Under the pieces are notes generated by a model. The model searched no databases and was not told where the DNA came from. It was given only the letters and a program-made list of their open reading frames with translations. From Impatiens glandulifera (Eukaryota; Streptophyta; Magnoliopsida; Ericales; Balsaminaceae): 64,000 nt of DNA. How positions within the stretch are numbered: the stretch's first letter is position 1; every line of letters begins with the position of its first letter. A program made the position numbers and the translations under genes. The stretch is from the NCBI RefSeq assembly GCF_907164915.1, contig NC_061867.1:34779751-34843750 (forward strand), read 5' to 3'. Positions 1 to 11,512 of this stretch are shown in pieces.

Positions 1-600
1 ACGAAGTAGTTAATAATACTATATTATTAATCATGACTTTGGGAAAACGTCGTGTTAATGATTTTAAAAAAAATTAAAAGCAGCGGTTATTTTTTTATTT
101 CACAAAACCTGTTTAAAATTTTTTTATTAGAAAAAAGACAATACGAAAAAAAAGACAATTCATAAATAAAATTAAATCCAAATTCGAAAAATTCTAATAT
201 AGTAATACAAAAATCTTAAATCATATCGTAATGTGAATCATTGATTGGGGGAGGAGGGGAATTCCTAGACATGAACGCCTCAAAAGCCTATTGTTGTGCG
301 CGCACCTACGCCTGGATATCGTTAATCCTTTTCTCTTGTGTCTCATTTTGTGCTTCCATCACATGCTGTAGAGTTGCCTTCATTTATTTGAATTCGGCCA
401 TCTAGACTATTTCAAGAGTCATTGTTTCTTCAACCATTTTTTGATGGATAAAACATCCGGTTATCGGGTCTTGTTTCCTCGAGGTTGTATTGACTTTTGC
501 AGTCATGAACTATAAAAAAGAGAAAGATGTGAGTGTTTGCAACTGTAACGTAAGTACAATGCAATGCATGTGCACGTAAAATGACACCTAGAGAATGAAC
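1..600. other. AT-rich DNA, no gene recognised
   Basis: I see no coding region, terminal repeat or tandem repeat that I can support here. The first 240 bases are poly-A/T rich; the rest is mixed sequence with stops in all frames. Confidence 0.5.
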
Positions 601-766
601 ATCTCCTTATGATTCATAGGTTAAGAACATATGAGTTATTATACAAAACACCTATAAAGTTTGTTACATGCATATTTCTAACTTCAATTTTTGTCCATTT
701 TTTGAAGTCAATAGTGGCCTTCTTTAGGATGGTCTCGGATTTCATTTTGGTGTATGCATATTCCTC

Positions 767-1087
767 TTATAGGAGCTTTCTCAATGACATTGATTCTACA
801 AAGGGCTGGAGATGTAGATTATTTTTATTGTCAATCATTAAGATGGGCCGAAATTCCTCTATGGTTGGGCACATCTGTCGATCTACCATAAAGTACACTT
901 GGCCAGCAAGGCCCCACCTTCTTTGCATTTGTATAATGAAGGTCTGGTTTATTTTGAAGTTGATAAACCTCATGATGTGAGTCATTCCATAGACTCTAGG
1001 GTTCCACTCGTTTTCGTGGAAGTTGTCGATCCAAAGGATCAAGATGACATCACTTAGCATGGACATCTTCTGAGATTGGAAGTTCAA
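767..1087 (-). pseudogene. Fragment resembling a plant transposon-associated protein (DUF7745/plant-mobile-domain type), tentative
   Basis: A 106-codon open stretch on the minus strand contains the run QRRWGLAGQVYF followed by MCPTIEEF. This pattern of a short hydrophobic helix and then a [LM]xPTxEE motif recalls the plant mobile-domain/DUF7745 families that ride in plant transposons. The reading stops at 767; weaker similarity in character may continue toward 600 past the stop. No promoter or start context is visible and the neighbours are relics, so I treat it as a broken fragment. The family call is from memory of the motif only and could be wrong; the plus-strand reading of the same bases has no recognisable character. 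Confidence 0.3.
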
Positions 1088-1721
1088 AACATTTTACAAA
1101 AATGTGTTTTTTACAAGGAAAAATTCTTTGAGATATTCATTTGTACTATAGATGCATACACATAATACATATATAATAGTCATATAGGGGTTGTAGTGAC
1201 AAAGTTTAGTTGTTTGGGCACATCAAACAATCAGTTTAGAGAAAGTATCCATGTTTTTTGGCTAAGAGGAATCATAAGAGAGTATCATTCATCTATAGTG
1301 GAGGGGGTATACCACCGCCATAAATTAGGAAATATCAACTCAATCGAGAATTTCTCCCACCTCCATAATGCCTACGTCATATTGGATGGCTTATCGCCAA
1401 GGGGGGGTCGATCTCATGCATTCTAGTTTTTTCTATCGTAACATCAATCAATTTGTAACAAATTGTCATTCCTTATCGACAATCTTTGTAAATTATTTGT
1501 AGAAGTACTGACTCTGATTGTGTACTTCTACAAGCAATGTTAAAGTTATGTACCTTTTATAGGGCCAAACATTTATTTTAATAAAGCCTATATATCTCTT
1601 AAGTGTTGTATCTTTTGGGACGTGTCTATTAAGTTGAAAACGTAATACAAACGTTTTTACGAAAGTTAAGTTCATGCTTTCAAGTTAAATAGTTTATTCC
1701 CCGGTAGAGTCTCCAGAAAGA
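1088..1721. other. Unassigned AT-rich DNA
   Basis: No gene, tandem repeat or terminal inverted repeat was recognised. It separates a possible transposon-protein fragment from the LINE relic that begins near 1722. Confidence 0.4.
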
Positions 1722-2199
1722 TGTAACCCCCAGAATAAAAAAACTATGTGGAATGGAATAAAACTTCAACGTATAAACACTTTTGGGCGATTGAAAAAAA
1801 GCAAGATTCTTTGTGGATAAGATGGGTACATTCGAGGTTAATGAAGAATGAGTCAAGTGTATGGACGTGCAAGATCAAGATGGAGATGGCATGGTCACTT
1901 AAGATGATTCTTAAGCTCAAAAAGTGTTCTAGGCTGTTATTCAATATTCAGTTAGGAGATGGTCGTGGAACCCTATTCTTACATGATCCTTGGTTGAAAA
2001 TCAGCCTATTGTTCTCAAAGCGGAGTTTGGAAGAGTTCAAATAAGGAGATATTGCCAATATGTCATTATTAGAGATTTAAGGGACGTGGAATGGAACACC
2101 CGTCTGAGGCGTATTCCAGAAGGTATAAGAATTATTAACTTCATTTAAACATTGTATACTAACGATACTACTAATTCCCGTGTTTGAATGATTGAGAAT
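1722..2199 (+). pseudogene. LINE (non-LTR retrotransposon) reverse transcriptase C-terminal region, part 1
   Basis: The plus-strand reading has the WNK...KHFWAIEKKQDSLWIRWVHSR block followed, about 30 residues on, by NIQLGDGRGTLFLHDPWL. These match the conserved tail of plant L1-type LINE ORF2 proteins, between the RT core and the zinc-finger-like zf-RVT domain, where 'KDSLWVKWVH' and 'G.G....WHDPW' are typical. Only the tail is present, as expected for 5'-truncated LINEs. Stops appear after about 2040. The reading is interrupted at 2199 by a CACTA element and resumes at 3336, so the LINE was here first. Confidence 0.75.
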
Positions 2200-3335
2200 C
2201 ACTAGTAAAAAATACACAATTATCAAGAATTATCGACGAGAACAAAAAAACGCTTTCGGTGAGAATTATCACCGAGGGTAAAGAGGTGCTCTCGGTAATA
2301 ATTATGATTATAACCGAGAGCAAAGGGTTACTCTCGGTAAAAGAGTTATATTTTACCCTAATAAATAGGGTCGCCCAACTTCCAACTCCTTATTCTCTTA
2401 TTCTCTCTATTCTCTTCCTCTCTCTTAGCCGGGCCCAACTCCTTTATTCTCTTATTCCTCTCTTATTCTCTTATTCCTCTCTTTATTCTCTTCTTCCTCT
2501 CTCTCTCCACACAATATATTATAGATCTACAGCTTTGTTCCTTCATTCCACAATATCGAAAAATGCATCTTCATTCCACAATATCCTCCCCACTTGCTTC
2601 ATCTTCATCGTTGACAACTTTAGAATATTCTCCATTAATGCCGGTAAGACATTCTCCATTAATGCCGTAAATCTTCGATCTCTCTTCCTTCAAGTAAATC
2701 TAGTAACTTCATAACATTATTTCGCTTTGATCTCACTAGATCTGAAAAAGAATAATTTATTTGACGTCATTATAGATCTAAAGAAGTAGAACTTATTGTG
2801 AAGCTTTGATCTCTCCATAGACGAGTAAACGAACTGCAGATCTGAAGCTTGGTATACCAGAAAATTCTCATTCTATTTATTATTTTGTACCGGAAAATTT
2901 CAACCGTTCTTCTTCATCCTCTTTTAATCTGTTGTTGTAATAAATATATAAATTTCTCAAACCGTTCTTCTTCCTCCTCTTCTTATTTTGTACCAGAAAC
3001 ATTTGTTTGAGTTTCGATCTCTTATTTGTCGGATGTATTTGTTTGAAGTATTTTTGTTTTAGGTGATTGAGTTTGACGATTGGATACAGATTTCAGATTA
3101 TAGTATTTTTTAGAAAAGTTGATTATCATGGAGAGCATTAATGCTCTCGGTAAAAGAATTTCATTATCTTCGAGAGCTACAAATGCTCTTACAAATACTC
3201 TTTTATCTTTCACCGACAATCGTATTATCGAGACGTTCGAGAGAATTTTTCTCCTTCGGTGAATAATATCACCGAGGACATTTTCTCTTTCTCTGAGGGT
3301 TTTTGCTCTCCTTAAAAATGAATTTTTTATTAGTG
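2200..3335. mobile_element. Non-autonomous CACTA (EnSpm) element with 3-bp target duplication
   Basis: The element starts CACTAGTAAAAAAT and ends with the inverted complement of CACTAATAAAAAAT, a 14-bp terminal inverted repeat with one mismatch. It is flanked by AAT (2197-2199) and AAT (3336-3338), the 3-bp duplication expected for CACTA. Subterminal copies of a CTCTCGGT / ACCGAGAG motif cluster at both ends (about 2250-2340 and 3140-3300), as is usual for transposase-binding sites in this superfamily. The 1136-bp interior has no transposase; an open stretch at 2259-2714 is low-complexity and leucine/serine rich and I do not call it a gene. It interrupts a LINE. Confidence 0.9.
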
Positions 3336-4147
3336 AATGGTGGAAAGCTCAATTCATACCTAACTTAGAGTCTATTCGTGAGAGGGGGAACAATGTGGAC
3401 TGGTTTTCATGTCGTATGGTCCTCCGAAATTATTCTAAGGCACTAATTCATCTTGTGGTTGTTGTTAGGGAAAGACTCTAAACTAGGGATTGTATCAAGA
3501 GGTTCATGGATATTCTAGATTCCATATGGCCATTATTTGGTAGCGAGGAGGAGACGTGTATCATCTTTTTGGTTGTTGTCCATTTACTTTGGAAATATGG
3601 TGGAAATTTTCTAAGTTCATGGCTGGTGTTAGTTTTCCAAGGTAGTGGAGTGACATAAAGGAAGTGCTTATTTCAAAGACAAAAGGTGGAAGGTTCCATT
3701 CTAATGTGTTCAAGTGTGGCTCTGGTTCCATTGTTTATCATGTTTGGCAAGAACATAATGCTATGGTGTTTTCAAGAGTCCGTTGTAGTATTTATGAGGT
3801 GTGGAGAAGCATTACATTCGATTGTAATTCACTCATGCGAACGTGGAGGCGTATTCCCACAAGTTAGCAGAATTAGAACCTATGCCAAGGTTGGAAGATC
3901 CCATATGATGAAGTCACTCAATTGGATAATTTATTGCGAGATAAAAGTTATAAGATTGTGTGTTTGGTTTGTAATAATGTAATGAGCTTGTATTTTGAAT
4001 GTGTGTGTTTTCATTCCTTTTTCATTCCGTTTTTATTTTCTCTATCAAGTCTAGGGTTTGTCTAACTTGATACAAACAATTCATGTCGGTTTATTTCCCT
4101 TATTGAGTTTTTAATGAAATGATACTAGGTTGTTTTCCAAAAAATAA
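3336..4147 (+). pseudogene. LINE reverse transcriptase tail (zf-RVT region) and 3' end, part 2
   Basis: Directly after the CACTA element the reading continues as WWKAQFIP..., then RERL.TRDCIKRF, then EEETCIIF, a tryptophan/leucine-rich stretch, and IVYHVWQEHNAMVF. This order (RERL.T.DR, C..EE...HLFF.C, VYHIWRERNARVF) is the zf-RVT domain at the end of plant LINE ORF2. Several stops and at least one frame change break it. The sequence ends with TTGTTTTCCAAAAAAT near 4147, a common 3' end for plant LINEs. Together with 1722-2199 it forms one old LINE insertion. Confidence 0.75.
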
Positions 4148-4189
4148 AGTTATAATCCTTGGTAAACCCTTGTCCTGGAAAAAGATCTC

Positions 4190-6340
4190 GGTTCAAGAAA
4201 TTTTAACATTCGGTATGTGCAGAGTACCAAGGATCTCCCTTCGAGCATTTGTGTGTCAAAAATCTTTTAAATAAAATATTATTTTAAAAGATTTACAAAA
4301 TGAGCCCTAACGGTTTAAATTAACTATAAGAAATAATTAACTTTTGGATCAAATTTTAAATAATCCTTTAGATTTGAAGTAATCAAATAAAAATTTGATT
4401 AAAAAAAACCTTATTTAAATTAATTAAAAATAAATTACTCAAAATATTTTTTATTTGATAAAGAGTCGCCAATTTATTTTTAGTTTAAAATCAAAAAAAA
4501 TTATACGTATGCAAACATATTTTTAATGAGAGTTTCCAAACTCAAATTTGGAGTTGTTGTTCTTAAACAATAACTCAAGAACCTAAAAACCAATTTTGAA
4601 ATTTTCCAAACTCAAATTTGGGTTTTTTTATTTAGATTGATTGAGTTTTGCTTCAACAAAAAGTTTGTAAATGATCTTGGGATCGTTTTTCCATCTAGAA
4701 ATCCAACAACTAGACAGTTAGACACCCTATTTTTACACTCTAGGTATCCAATAAATAACCCGGTCTAGTATAACGCTCAGGCTTGTGTGTTGGGCCGGGA
4801 GAACAAAAAGCATAAAAATGTCTTTTGAAAACCGACTCAAAAAATTCTGAAAATAATTATATATATGTCGAATTGCAAGAATACTCGAGTTATGAGTTCC
4901 CACATACCTTCAAAATGACCGGCATAATAAATCGTGAACTTTGAGTATAATATTGTTGATGGAGAAAATGTATCAAATGGTCATTTCGGAGCCCATTTAT
5001 GGGTCAAAACACTATTTTTTATAATGACTCGGTTTCCGGAACTCGCGACATGTTCATATCCTTCGTATTGAAAAATTATGGATTTTGAGTATAATATTGA
5101 TGTTTGCAACTCTATGCAGAATATATTCAAAATGGAAAAAGATCGAAAAACGAGTAAAACTGACGAGTCAACTCGCAAATCAGCGAATTATCCCGGGTCA
5201 ACTATGGGTCAACAAGCAAAAGGGTTTGACCGCACATTAGAAATTTCAAATTTTGGTGGAAGGTGATGGATTATTTGAAAATGAGTTATTTAAAAGGGGG
5301 AATTATGAACCCTTTGGGGTATCATTAAGCCTTGAATAGGATTTTAAACTTCAAACATTCACCCTAGCTTCAATATTTGTTGGAATCCGATTATATTGAT
5401 TTTTTTAGAAAGGGGAATAAGTCATCTACAAAAGTTATTTTAGCTTGATTTTACAATGGGGTCCCTTAACTATGAGAAGTATCGACATAAAGCTAATGTA
5501 TTTAGGTGAAGATCAATCTGGACACCCCTTCACTCAAAAATTCATAACTTGAGTTGTGTTTAATGAATTCGAGTGATTCAAGTTTGGCTAGAAATAAAAC
5601 CCTTATATACTTCAAATGGAACCAGTCTCAAGCCGTGGTTCAACGTTTATGGCACCTTCCAAGTCGATGCAAGTGAACCTATTCGATACAATTGAACTTA
5701 TTCTCCAGATTTTTGTTCTAGGAGCTAACTGAAGGCAATCTTCACTTTTTAAATGTATATATTTCTATTTACTCGACCATTTTGGGTTAATAAGATATCA
5801 TTAGAAATATCTTTGAGTCGCATTTCGAATGGTATCAAGTATGTCTCGTGGTTCGTCGTGTAGCTCACACTAGGTCACCCATAACAAGATCGGTACATGT
5901 GGAGACTAGTCACGTTACAGTCATTTTCCTTAGCGATAAAGACTCTATTTGTCAAAACTCAAACATATGATTTATAGGAAAGTCTCATGCCTTTCTAATA
6001 CCTACTCACTCATTCCGTGAGGAGCCTCGAGTCAAAAGTTATGGATGTTTAAAGTCTCGGATGAAGAAACTATGAGAATACCGAAAATCAAATGAAGATT
6101 GAATTTCATAAAATCGTAACATGGTCTAGGATGTATTATTTGAGTTTATTCAAGAAGAGAATTCAAGATCATCGAGTTTGAAATCCACCATAATAAATTC
6201 GAGTTCATTGAGTTAAAAACCCCGGTGAGTGTACTAGTTGAAGAAAATGGTGTTAATGGGAGTTTGTTTTTAAAGGATATAAGATTAAAGAAAACAAAAA
6301 GGGATTTCACTTTTTTTATTCCCAACATACCCCTCAACGG
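4190..6340 (-). mobile_element. Decayed LTR-retrotransposon region (Ty3/gypsy Tat-like, tentative)
   Basis: On the minus strand, complementary to about 4460-4475, lies ATTGGCGACTCT, which resembles the primer-binding-site neighbourhood I remember for Tat/Ogre-type gypsy elements. The long stretch to its right (about 4480-6340) would then be 5' LTR. The same layout appears at 24120-25980: a short GC-richer lead, an AT-rich block with a GTCGCCAA-like site, then a long stretch containing a similar 'gagctaactgaaggcaatc' segment (here near 5721). No gag or pol coding sequence is left. The superfamily call is inference from this layout. Confidence 0.4.
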
Positions 6341-7150
6341 GATATAAAAAGTGTTTAGTTATTTAGCCTTTGTCATTTCTTGGTCAGTTGGAAAAATAAC
6401 TGTCAAAGAGGGTAGAGAGTTGTTTTGGCGTGGGTGGACAGATCAGGACAAACCTCATTTTGGCGTGTGGAAGAGCAGATCAATACATAACTCATCTTGG
6501 CGTGGAAGAACAGATCAGGACAAAGATCTTTTGGTGTGTGGAAGAGCATATCAATCTAGAAGAGAAGTGACTGATCGCGAGGAGACACCAAATCAAGAAT
6601 GCACGAAGGCGATTCCGACGAAGATCGCTATTTCTCTAGTGAGCTCTGTTCATTGGTTTGTTCCTTTGTTTTCAACAGTTCAGGTAAGCTTTTCTTGATC
6701 CTAGCCTTCGTCTTCAGTTTAGGACGTCGGTTTTGTACACCGACGTCAACTATTTGTTAGATGAATGATATGTTGATTGATTTTACAATTTATTCATAGT
6801 TTTCATAGATTTAGTTGATTTCTGGTTCACTTTAGCTACTAAATGTCCTAATTAGGTTTAGTTTAGAACTAGAAAGGGGATAGGTCTCGACTAGCCCTAA
6901 TCTTAAGTTTGTCGTTGTAGGAAGCGTAAAGTTACAGTCGCCGGAGGAGAGAGTTGTAGATTGGTTCATCAGGTGAGCTTTAAAGTATTTCGCCTTGGTT
7001 GTGTAGGCTCGAGTGGAGCTCTAGAAGACGGAGAAGCTTCCAACGTCAACCGTTGAGTGGATTCCTCGATGAACAGACCGTTACAATCGGTAACTGTCGT
7101 ACGTTTCTTTAGATCCGTAGGGGAATCCTCCTTGATTCCTCTATACTCTA
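6341..7150. other. Unassigned DNA between LTR relic and hAT element
   Basis: No gene recognised. It has a slightly higher GC content than the flanks and contains a short imperfect tandem repeat at 6423-6562. It is cut at its right edge by the hAT insertion, and the same host sequence resumes at 11521. Confidence 0.4.
6423..6562. repeat. Imperfect tandem repeat, about 70-bp unit, two copies
   Basis: The segment TTTTGGCGTG...CAGATCAGGACAAA...TTTTGGCGTGTGGAAGAGCA...ATCAATA is followed by a second version, TCTTGGCGTGGAAGAACAGATCAGGAC...TTTTGGTGTGTGGAAGAGCATATCAATC. The copies differ by several substitutions and small indels. Confidence 0.65.
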
Positions 7151-7839
7151 TAGGTATGGCAAAATAGAACTAACGGTTCGGATACCCGAAGGAACCGAAC
7201 CGATCGATTTGGATAGTTTCTTTGATTTTCGGTTCCGGGGCGAAATTGGGGAGGAACCGATCGGTTCGGGTACCCAATGAATAAACTGAGTCCAAAACCG
7301 AACCAAAAACAACTTAATAAAAAATTTACTTCTCTCTCTTCGTCTGCTGCACATCTGGTTCCCTCCGTCCACCGCCCAAAGAAGACGTCTGGTGGACCTC
7401 TTGTTAGGCTTCGTCCATCATCCAAAGAAGTCGTTCCCTCCGTCAGCCATTTTAATGAGCAATAGTCTTTCACCCATGTCTTGATTGCTGACAAAATCTC
7501 AAGACCATTGACAGCATAAGGATAATCCTCTATTAGAAGGCGTTACTAGTAAAATGAGCAATAATCTTTCACCCATGTCTTGAATCCTGTGAGTTACTGA
7601 GTTCAATCAAATCTTTCCTATTATCGGTTGATTTGATCTTAAAGGTTGTTGTTAAATATGTTGTTTCTTCTTCTAATGTTTATGTTCAGATTTAAAAGTA
7701 AAATGAAAGATGTTGCCTGAGATGATATCTTGCACGTTTTAATCAAACCATTTGACCTTTTCTCGGGATCGAGCTTTTGTGAATCCATTCATTCTTGTTT
7801 TGGGGTAAGACTGTATATTATGTTTAAGGTTAAAATTTA

Positions 7840-8624
7840 AACAAGACGTTGGACTCAAATATCTCTTTCCTTGCTTTCTCTTGCCAATCTGGATGCATGA
7901 CTAAAATTATCAATGTCCATGTTAATAAGCAAGAAGTAGTTTCATGACCAGTTAGGTAGAATTGTTTGCATTCTTCAATTATCTCATATATTGTCATTCT
8001 TATGTGTCTAGTTAGATTGCAAGACAATTTATAATAAGTTATTTGTGCCAGATTGTCCAGTTCTCATTTCATCTTCTTTCCTCTAAACAATAGTTCGAAG
8101 CATTGAAGTGATGCTTCTATTTAAATCCTTTCTTCTCAAAATTTGAAACCTGGAATGTACATGGATACCATAGTTTCCATGACTAATCCTAGAAGATCTT
8201 TCTGGAGCTTAAGCATCTCTTTTCCTTCATTAGAATTGCTACTTTTGTTGCTTCCAAATGTTGTTGTAAAAATGATGTCCCTAATAAGATTCTAAAACTC
8301 TAACCAAACATCTATCTCACCATTAGATCTTCCATCCAAATCAATTTGTCTCCCCCATTGTTCTATCATCTTCCCGCAGCTAGTAGAGAATACGATATCA
8401 TACCCTATATGCGAAATTAATTAAGACAAGAACACAATTAGTTCCTTCATCTCTTCTATAGGAAGTCTGTAAGGAGTTACTTTGATTCCTTTCTTAACAA
8501 AGGCTTTTTGAAGCTGTTTTGGCTTCCACCATATTGAATATAATACTCTTGTAGAAATATACAATAACAATAGTAGAAGAGTAGTGATCAGTACTAGAAA
8601 CAAGAACATCTGCATGTTTTTCAT
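7840..8624 (-). pseudogene. Captured CYP72A-type cytochrome P450 fragment
   Basis: Read on the minus strand, the start at 8624 gives a membrane anchor (MFLFLVLITTLLLLLL) followed by WWKPKQLQK.F.KKGIK...YR, the N-terminal signature of CYP72A enzymes. After a short intron-like stretch ending in AG near 8403 comes a mid-protein block including EIDVW...NLIRDII.TTFGS and YIPGFKF, then an I-helix block at 8027-7840, [15 protein letters not shown], which holds the P450 oxygen-binding motif (A/G)GxETT, followed by [14 protein letters not shown]. Several stops and frame changes are present. The exon between anchor and middle, and everything after the I-helix including the heme-binding cysteine, are missing. 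It cannot encode an enzyme. It lies wholly inside the hAT element and opposite to its transposase. Confidence 0.75.
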
Positions 8625-9039
8625 TTTTGTTTTTTCTTTTGATATTATTGATTGTGATTCATAATTAGGCTTAATCATTTTGCTATATATAAAGTTATCA
8701 GTGATTTCTAATAAGCTTATTCTTGCTGACTTTAATCTATTTTTTGGAAAGAAGATATATGTTATTTTAGAATTCTAAGTTTGAATATCACTATTATGTT
8801 GCTATAAAGAAAGCATTAGATAGGCTTGTTAGTTTAAATGATTATACATGTTTAAATAACTTGTCAATGTCATAAAGAAATCAGAATATGATTATACATG
8901 TTTAAATAGGCTTAATAGTTTAAATTAGTATTATTGTTTTAAATAATTAGAGTGTATTATTTGATAACACAATAAAATCTGTTAGGGAACACTTGAATCG
9001 TGTTAAAAATGAAAGAGAAGAGATTAGTGAAGATGCTAC

Positions 9040-10845
9040 TCCAAAAAAAATATAGAAGTAAGATTTGGGAGCATTTCACTAAGGAGAGTATTGAATGGAT
9101 TCCAAAGCCAAATGTAATTATTATGGTAAATATTTAGGTGATTCTTCGATCAATGGAACTTCACATCTGTTTAAACATCATGGATGATGCAAGAAAGTGC
9201 AAAAAGTAGATTTCTTGAAGGAAAACCAAGTTGTTGAGGCTAATTCATTTACTGATGAAGAATTTCGAAGACATGTTGTAATGATGATCCTTTTCCATGA
9301 CTATCCATTATCTATGTTAGAGCACATCAAGTTTAGAGATTTACTTGAATATGTTCGTCAAAATTCTATGCGATTTTCTTCGAGAAACACTACAAAAAAA
9401 GACGTGTTAAAGATTTATGAGGCTGAGAAAGATAGAGTAAAGCTTTTGCTAGAAAGAAATGAATCAAGAATCGCTATCACCACTGACATGTGGACTTGCA
9501 CATACCAACGAAAATGGTATATGGTTGTGACAACACATTTTATGACGATAAATGGGTGTTGCAAAGTTTTTTATTGAGATTTATCTACGTACCATGTCCA
9601 CATAAGAGCGAAACTTTGGTCAATGTGTTAACGAATACATTGCTGTAATGGAATTTAAACTTCAAATTGTCAACCATCACCGTTGACAATTTCTTTACAA
9701 ATGACGTAATGGTTCAAGATATGGTGCGTAGGTTGCACAAAAGTCATTTATTATCTAACGGTGAATATGTCCATATGCGTTGTTGTGCACATATTTTAAA
9801 TTTGATTTTGAAAGATGGACTATATGTGATTAAGTCGTCAATTGAGAAAGTACGTGATAGTGTTGTGTATTGGTTGGCTTCGCCTAGAAGGATTGAAGAA
9901 TTTGAAGATAATGCAAGGACACTTGGAATTCACATGAGTAATAAATTGTCTCTTGATTGTCCAACTCAATGGAATTCAACTTTTTCATACTAAGAACTAC
10001 TTTGCAATATAAGTTGGTTTTTTGTCTATGCTCTCTTCGGGATAGACAATACAAACACGAGCCACACGATAATGAATGAGATCTTTCCCAAGAAGTGTGT
10101 GAATGACTTGAACTATTTTTTCAATGCGACTGAGTTGTTTTCTTCAACAAAATATCCTACATCCAATATATGTTTTGCTAAAATATGTAAGATTAAACTG
10201 ACTTTCTCTACTTGGATAGAGTCTCCTATTGAAAAGATTCAAGATATGACAATTTTAATGATGTCAAAATTTGAAAAATATTGGTTAGATACACATATTT
10301 TGATGGTTGTTGCTTGTATTCTGGATCCGAGGAGTAAATTGAAGTTGATTCAATATTATTTTACACGTTTCTACCCAAGTGAATGGAAAACAAAGTTAGA
10401 TGAAGTGCGTCAAAAGTTTTATCATTTGTTGAAGGAATACACAAATGATATTTCCAATGCCCCACTAACCACGAGTGACAGAAATATTCTTCGGTCAATG
10501 AGTACTATCTATCCTGCAGACTTCACTAGCTTTTGTGAGAGCGACGAATATATAAGCACACAAATGAAATCTGAACTAGATATGTATTCGGAGGAAAAAT
10601 TGCTCCTAACAACCATGAATATTGATGTTCTCGCATATTGGAATGGTAACATTAAATATCCCACGTTACGAGCAATTGTAAGAGATTTGTTGGCGATTCC
10701 AGTGTCAACAGTTGCTTCAGAGTCTGCGTTTAGTACAAGTGGTAGAATTGTTGGCTCTCATCGGAATAGGCTTAATGTGGAGATGGTGGAGGCTCTTATA
10801 TGTGCAAAAAGTTGGTTATCAGGTATTGTTAATAATATTTTGTAA
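9040..10845 (+). pseudogene. hAT transposase (BED zinc finger, RICESLEEPER/Ac type), frameshifted
   Basis: The order matches a plant hAT transposase. A BED finger at about 9060-9195 begins SKIWEHFTKE and has CNYYG where the family has CxxC, so one zinc ligand is lost. Next comes 9197-9577 with TTDMWT and a KWYMVVTTHF block, then 9667-9993 with TVDNFFTND, HMRCCAHILNLI and CPTQWNSTF, and 10072-10845 with VACILDPRSKL and the dimerisation region YPTLRAIVRDLLAIPVS followed by TVASESAFSTSGR and ALICAKSWL. Readings are split by at least three frame changes and by stops near 9186, 9577 and 9993. It would have cut and pasted this element; it is now inactive. Confidence 0.88.
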
Positions 10846-10861
10846 AATCATATAGCTTAAT

Positions 10862-11323
10862 TAGTTGAAAATAAAATATATATTTTACTTAAAATATAAT
10901 AATTGTACTCTCAATATATTGAGATGATGAGTTTTTCCTAGTTGTAAATGGTAATTGGTTAGAACAAATAGATGTAACATGTATTAACTTTATTTAAATT
11001 TGTATATAGAATTACTTAAAATTAATTTTTATTTATCTTATTTTAAAAGGGTAAAAAGAATAGTTTGAAAAGTGAAAATAAATATTAAATTATTAGTTGA
11101 AAAGAAAATATATATTTGACTTAAAATATAATAATTGTACTCCCAATATAATGAGATTATGAGTTTTTCCTAATTGTAAATTGTAATTGGTTAGAATAAA
11201 TAGATGTGACATGTACTAGCTTTATCTAAATTTGTGTATAGGATTATTTAAAATTAATTTTTATTTATCTTATTTTAAAAGGGTAAAAAGAATAGTTGAA
11301 AAGTGAAAATAAATATTAAATTA
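10862..11323. repeat. 231-bp tandem duplication inside the hAT element
   Basis: A unit starting TTAGTTGAAAA...AAAATATATATTT at 10862 is repeated at 11093. The copies agree closely along their length with scattered substitutions, including the shared AATTGTACTC, GAGTTTTTCCTA and GGGTAAAAAGAATAG segments. It sits between the transposase and the right terminal repeat. Confidence 0.85.
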
Positions 11324-11512
11324 TGGATTGAATAAAAAAAATTAGATAGATTAAAAAAAATCCTGAATTTCAAATATAAAATTCGGATCCGGGTCAGGTA
11401 CCCGTCGGGTCGGAACCGTTAAGTTCGGGTCAATCGTGGGCCCGATTTTTTGGGGCAACTTCGGGTTCGGTTCGGTTCGGGTCCCCCGAGACCCGAAGAT
11501 TTTTCGTGCCTG

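Larger units (their letters stand above)
7151..11512 (+). mobile_element. hAT superfamily DNA transposon carrying a cytochrome P450 fragment
   Basis: The left end is TAGGTATGGCAAAATAG and the right end, read inward, is CAGGCACGAAAAATC; ten of the first 15 positions match and most differences are transitions. Both ends are flanked by the same 8 bp, ATACTCTA (7143-7150 and 11513-11520), the target-site size of hAT elements. Subterminal CGGTTCGG/CCGAACC repeats lie inside both ends. The 4362-bp interior holds a broken Ac/RICESLEEPER-type transposase on the plus strand (about 9040-10845) and a CYP72A-type P450 fragment on the minus strand (7840-8624). The clean target duplication shows it moved as one unit, so the P450 piece came with it. 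Confidence 0.85.

Noticed and set aside
2259..2714. 151-codon open frame inside the CACTA element
   Set aside because: Low-complexity leucine/serine text from a CT-rich stretch; no motif, no homologous frame, and it lies in a non-autonomous element.
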